Source: Mercenaria mercenaria (taxonomy: Eukaryota > Mollusca > Bivalvia > Venerida > Veneridae). From it: 64,000 nucleotides of DNA. Below the pieces are notes generated by a model. The model ran no database searches. It was not told the DNA's origin and was given only the letters and a program-made list of their open reading frames with translations. The translations under genes and the position numbers were made by a program. Shown here piece after piece: positions 59,310 to 64,000 of this stretch; the first letter of the stretch is position 1; each line of letters starts with the position of its first letter. The stretch spans positions 50,587,001 to 50,651,000 of the forward strand of contig NC_069363.1 in the NCBI RefSeq assembly GCF_021730395.1. The letters are read 5' to 3'.

Positions 59310-60600
59310 CAAGAGGGTCATGATGACCTTGGATCGCTCGCCTGAGTTATATGAGCTACCTGTTTCAAATGTCAAACTTAAAATATTCAGAAAGTAAGTT
59401 AGTAGGTCATATTTAGGGTGACTGAAAGTCAGTTTACAGATCGGTGTGCAAAACTGAATATACGTCACCCAAATTTCAAGACTGTATCTTAAAAATCAAG
59501 AAAGGCCAGTAGGTCACATTCATGGCCACTTAAAGTCAGTTTTAAGATCGGTGTGCGAAACTGTACATGTCATCCATATTTCATATTTCAAGTCCAGAGA
59601 TTTTTTTCCTTCTTTATAAAGTACCCCTAAAAGGACCTTTTCCCAATTGAAAAATGCAATCTTTTTTTCCCAATTATCATCCAAAAATTCCCCAAATGAC
59701 CAAATTAAGTTTGCATTTTGACGATTGCAGAAGGAAAACTTAGTTACATTGACATTCACCATGATTTAACCATTCAAACTGTTTGTTTGATGATATTTAC
59801 ATGGAATTAAAGGAAGAAGCATTCTAAATGATGTTATTAATTAACTATAAAAATCCCAATCTGAGTAAAAAAAACGATATTTTTCCCAATTTATCAGTAC
59901 CGGACCTTTTCCCAAAAGGGAAAAAAATCACTGAAGTCTGTATCTTAAAACAAAAGAAAGTAGGTCAGTAGGCCAATGTCACAGTCGAGTGACCCCTTAT
60001 CACTTGGGTTCATCAAGTATTTATAACTAAACTTTCTAGGAAATATGATCAGATGATTTTTTAAGTATTTTTCCTATATAACTCATATATCAAGTGACCC
60101 CCGGGGCGGAGCCTCTTTTCACCCAGGGCATAGTTCGAACAATCGTGTTAAAGATCAACTAGGCAATGATACATACAAAATATCAAAGGCCTAGGCAAGA
60201 AGATTTTTATTTTTTCCTACATAAGTCTATGTAAAACTTGGGATCACCTGGGTGGAGCCTCTTTTCAACTTATGGGCATAATTTGAGGACCACTAAGCAA
60301 TTCAACATACCAAATATCAAAAGCCTAGGGCTTGCAGTTTCAGACAAGAACATTTTTAAAGTTTTTGCCTATATAAGTCTATTTAAACTAGGGACCCCCA
60401 GGGCAAGGCCTCTTTTCACCCCAGGGTATTAATTTGAACAATCTTGATAGAGAACCACAAGGCAATGCTAGATTCTACATACCAAATATTAAAGACATAG
60501 ATCTTGTGGTTTCAGACAAGAAGATTTTTAAAGTGTTTCCTTATACAAGTCTATGTAAATCATGTGAACACCCAGGGGGCCATATTTCATTCTAAACATT
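59310..60600 (+). repeat. 'acaagagggtcatgatgacc' bivalve repeat, tandem units, split by an insertion
   Basis: Starts 'aacaagagggtcatgatgac' and 'cttggatcgctcgcctgagt'. Units with 'aaagtcagtttacagatcgg', 'gtgtgcaaaactg', 'aatttcaagactgtatctta', 'aaagtaggtcagtaggcc' are seen in 59390-59560 and again from 59935. Then come about three units of 'tataagtctatgtaaa', 'ggagcctcttttcacc', 'accaaatatcaaaggcctag', 'gtttcagacaagaagatttt' to 60590. Between 59590 and 59935 a different sequence interrupts it, with 'ggaccttttcccaattgaaa' near one end and 'ggaccttttcccaaaaggg' near the other. Confidence 0.7.
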
Positions 60601-61684
60601 TCATTTCAACCTGCCATTTCAGTGGAATTGTAATTTCATTGAATGACATACATAGTTTGTAAATTTACACACCACAATTTTTTTAAAGTTATGGACTGTC
60701 CGCATTATGTCTGTATGTACTTCGAAAACTGGTTATTCAATCATCAATGCCATTATTATCATTGTAAAATTCATTCAAATCTGTTATCATATGCGTTTTA
60801 GTCTAAATCAAATATTCTGAACACAGCTGATCACTTGCATTCAAGTCTTCTATCATCTATTTTGAAAATTCATATAGAATTTACTTACCGTGATTCGAAC
60901 AAGTTAATGCACAAATGGCGTTTAGCTGCAAAGGGAAGTGACTCTGTCAGTGACACCGTCACTAATTTAGTCATATATTACAACTATCAAAAACATGCGG
61001 CTGGTATGTATTTTTCTTTCATTTTTCTGTAGGAAAGATGAACATATATATATGACGGCATTTCTTATATATATACCATATTCAATGAACTGGCTTCAGT
61101 TAACAAGCATAATCTTATTTTAATAGAGGGTCGTATTTTCGCTCTCTTTGAATTGACTGATTCATAGTATCGTCTGTTACTTTAACTTGATCGGTCAATA
61201 TTGATTTAGCTTTCACATTCTCATTTTGCTTAATAACTTGATCGGTCAATATTGATTTTACTTTCATATTCTCATTTAGCTTAATAACTTGATCTAAAAT
61301 GTTTCATACAACAAACTACGAAATCATTTATGATTTTGTATAATAGTGAACATAAATATCACAATTTAACGTGTAAAGATGCAAATACATATAGGTGTAA
61401 TAACACATGACAAATAAAGAGGGTCGGCATCAAATCTCCCTTATTGAGTGTACGCACACATTGAGTGTACACTATTAACCCTACGTTAAATCTAACCCTA
61501 ACTTTTAGTCGGTAATAGTATACTCAATAGGCCTACGTGCGTACATCGAATAGGGGCGTATTCATGTTGACGAAATAAAGAGCGATACGGGTCCAATACC
61601 ATTAGAAAGAATTTAAAATTTCTGAAGATCAGTGTTTACTGAAACAATATACTTCAAAATGCTACTTTTCAGTTAAATTACACA
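60601..61684. other. Intergenic, no gene recognised
   Basis: AT-rich. A tandem pair of 'cttgatcggtcaatattgat...ttcatattctcattt' units (about 55 bases each) lies at 61185-61290. No gene. Confidence 0.35.
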
Positions 61685-61840
61685 TTTTAGAAACGACTCA
61701 GCCCGGGTAGAACCACAACCTTTCTTCTATAAGTAGTTGGACAGCTTCATAAAATGTACTAAATCTTTATTAAAACCGGCAAAAGTGAGGGGTAAGAGAA
61801 TCGAACACAGCGTCTCTATCAGTAACGGAGGCCCCTAAAG
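61685..61840 (-). mobile_element. Degraded SINE (family C) remnant
   Basis: Fragments 'cccgggtagaaccacaacct', 'ttggacagcttcataaaatg' and 'ggtaagagaatcgaacacag', then 'taacggaggcccc', correspond in order to the family C copy at 55693-55960 but with many changes and gaps. Confidence 0.5.
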
Positions 61841-63317
61841 TTATGAAAGAGGTCAGGACAATAAGAGATATGGAGACATTATAGCAAGTGAGCCATAAAT
61901 TGTTTAGTCGGTGTGTATTACAAGGACATATACATATATATATCTAACTGTCCTGACAAAAGCATAACGTCTGTTGATCACAATCACATAAACAAATGTT
62001 TCTTATACTATACTAAACTTCAATGAATTTTTTTTCGGAAAAGCTTCCATGTGTTAGTCGTTAGCCAATCTGAATGTGGATTGATATCTCAATTCCTTAA
62101 AGGGAAACATCATGTACATTATATTATCACTCAGTGTTAAAGCTAAACGTCATTTAAAAACGGCGTTCGTCCAGTCAGGATCGCCTCGAAGAACTGATGT
62201 ATTTCTCTGGCATATATTCACATAACCAGTCCAATCAAAATGCTCAGATGCCTTCTAAAATCATTCATGTTCACAGTCCATTAAAACTTTTTAAAACAGA
62301 ATAAAGGGTATCTTAATGTTATCAAATGATTACGTTACACTTGAGTCAAATGTCACAAAATATGTAACAATGCAGATGTTAAATTTGATTATATTAATAT
62401 TTTATACTTCTTATGGTCACAACAAAATCCTTAAGGCTCCTCCCAACGTAACGTGGCAAAAACATCATTTGAACTCGTGGTAAGACAACAGTCCGAGTGT
62501 ATTACCTAAAATTAGCAAAATGTGCTGGTTTACTTACTCCAGACGGCTATCCCAAATGACCCTTTTCTGGGACGGGACCAAGTCAGTTGCTATTTTAGCG
62601 TTAATTCATATAGTTGTAAAGGAAATGGCTCAGAAAAGAATAAATCAATGTATTATACATGAACCTTTCATATTTTTCAAACATTCAGTGACAGTAAGGC
62701 AATACACATGCCGATGTAATGAATCGACATTTTTTTTGGAATTACAAACCTATCCAACTTATCCAAACAGAGATTTTTCCGCTAATGTATACAAATTACA
62801 GAAAACGTATTCATTATACCTTTTATTCTTGTACATGTACATTGAACTATACTCGACATCAATTCTATCTCAACGAGGAGGTTGTAAACATGCGAAACTG
62901 AGCTTGAAAAATGAAAAACTGGAACAACATAAAATACTAAAATGTACAAGACTTCTTACAAGATAACGAATATGTACACGCGTTTAAATTACAATGCCAA
63001 AAAGAAACAAATCTCTCAGAAATATGATGTTTTTCCTAGCACTGTAGTGTAAGGATTTGCAGACAAAATTGATTATTTGTAGTTGAGATACTGAAATACA
63101 TGACAAAACATCCGTTTGTTTACATGTCATATTTAAATATTCGTCATTCAGATATTAGTTTTCACTCGTTGCTATGTCTCTTGTAGCAATTTTGCACCTC
63201 TAATTCATCCGCAGATGTTTTGATTTTAATCTGAAACAAATTTCTTATCTGAAGACATTTTAAGTGATTGTTTGATCCTAAATTGGCCGGAAAAAATATC
63301 CACAATCAGTGCGTGGC
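61841..63317. other. Intergenic and 3' flank of cGAS-like gene 2
   Basis: No gene supported. A 148-codon frame on the plus strand at 62520-62966 has random-looking, AT-driven composition and no splice or domain signal. 63100-63310 is homologous to the 3' flank of cGAS-like gene 1. Confidence 0.4.
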
Positions 63318-64000
63318 TTATTCAGTGGTATTGTTCTTAAACAGTACATCAAGTAAATCAGTATGAAGATTTAAACATTCCTGTATCAACAGATCTCTGT
63401 ACTTTCTATATGAGTAACATTCATCGTCATTTATTTGTAGCAGAAGACGCTTAATTGACTCAAACCTAGTCAGTTGTCGCTTTGTATGTGCCTTCTGATA
63501 TTCCTCTTCCCTCTGTCTATCATTTTCATCCGTTTCAGGAATCAGCGTATGCATGGCTGATAATTCTTCAAACCATATTGACGGTACACATTCATATCCA
63601 AGCTCCAACGGCTTATCACAGTATCGTTTTAATATAGCGATTATTTCATCAAACACAAGCATAAACTTTGGTGCAATATTATTCGCGTCGCAGTCAGGTA
63701 TTTCAATTCTTTTGGTCAATACTAATGTCTTCAATACATAGCTTGAAAACTTAACAATTCTCTTCTGCTTTCCAAATACTCTGTCAAATTTGGGTTCATT
63801 AAAATGTTTCTCATTATACATGGATAAAGCATGTCTCTCGCAAAAATATTTCAACAGTCTGTAGCACGCAAACCATCCTGGTTGTTGGTTCTTTATTTTG
63901 TTCATAATTTTCTTTTCCGCTTGTACAAATGAAATTCTGAACGTACATCTATCGATTATTTCTTCGTTACTTTCGAGAATATATTTGTTTCTCCCAAAGC
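63318..64000 (-). CDS. cGAS-like receptor (cGLR) paralogue, C-terminal part; runs off the window
   Basis: About 227 codons open from the window edge to the stop at 63318, roughly 80% identical to residues 275-496 of the gene at 56697-58202 and collinear with it without gaps of note. It keeps 'KYILESNEEII', 'FRISFVQAEKKIMNKIKNQQ', 'CYRLLKYF', 'FSSYVLKTLVL' and 'GYECVPSIWFEELSAMH'. The nucleotidyltransferase catalytic residues lie beyond the window, so activity cannot be judged. Same strand as the other copy, about 6.6 kb away, so a tandem duplication. Ends NNTTE. Confidence 0.88.
   Translation of the reverse strand, partial: FGRNKYILESNEEIIDRCTFRISFVQAEKKIMNKIKNQQPGWFACYRLLKYFCERHALSMYNEKHFNEPKFDRVFGKQKRIVKFSSYVLKTLVLTKRIEIPDCDANNIAPKFMLVFDEIIAILKRYCDKPLELGYECVPSIWFEELSAMHTLIPETDENDRQREEEYQKAHTKRQLTRFESIKRLLLQINDDECYSYRKYRDLLIQECLNLHTDLLDVLFKNNTTE

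Noticed and set aside
62520-62966. 148-residue frame on the plus strand
   Set aside because: AT-driven composition, no domain, no splice or start context; likely chance.

Overview
This is a 64 kb stretch of AT-rich animal nuclear DNA, almost certainly from a marine bivalve mollusc. The case for a bivalve rests on intron-containing genes with GT-AG borders, on gene families that are strongly expanded in bivalves (C1q-domain proteins, B-box proteins without a RING, cGAS/Mab-21-like nucleotidyltransferases), and on interspersed repeats I recognise as bivalve-type: tRNA-headed SINEs, the foldback MITE ending in GAGCCGCGCCATGAG, and 'tgaccttgacctttgacct' and 'agctcgactat' repeats. The species cannot be fixed from the sequence.

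Layout. 0-5.4 kb: the 3' end of a pogo/Tigger-type transposase with a PHD finger, a HIRAN-like exon, and a B-box/beta-propeller gene carrying one frameshift. 5.4-28 kb: a long gene-poor stretch of tandem and interspersed repeats, with SINEs, a LINE reverse-transcriptase fragment, MITEs and a 56-base poly-C run. 28-33 kb: a complete four-exon secreted coiled-coil/C1q gene on the minus strand, with a SINE in intron 1. 33.5-35.9 kb: a 54-bp minisatellite (about 42 units) split by a MITE. 36-39 kb: foldback elements. 39-51.6 kb: a small predicted N-myristoylated protein followed tail-to-tail by an uncharacterised protein with a permuted papain/NlpC-P60-like His...Cys signature. The latter gene and its 3' flank are duplicated about 8.6 kb further on, and between the copies lie a tandem repeat array and a LINE 3' end. 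52.5-54.6 kb: a foldback MITE split by a solo LTR. 56.7-64 kb: two tandem minus-strand cGAS-like receptor (cGLR) genes. The first is complete with an intact catalytic triad, and the second runs off the window end.

How the genes may fit together. The C1q protein would be a secreted recognition molecule, the B-box protein an intracellular TRIM-like factor, and the cGLRs nucleic-acid-activated cyclic dinucleotide synthases, so the window looks like an innate-immunity neighbourhood growing by local tandem duplication. The best candidate for something undescribed is the duplicated permuted-papain-like gene (42.2-43.1 and 50.7-51.6 kb) and its small beta-rich neighbour at 39.0 kb. Their functions are inferred from motifs only. 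Most of the remaining sequence is repeat-derived or shows no recognisable feature.
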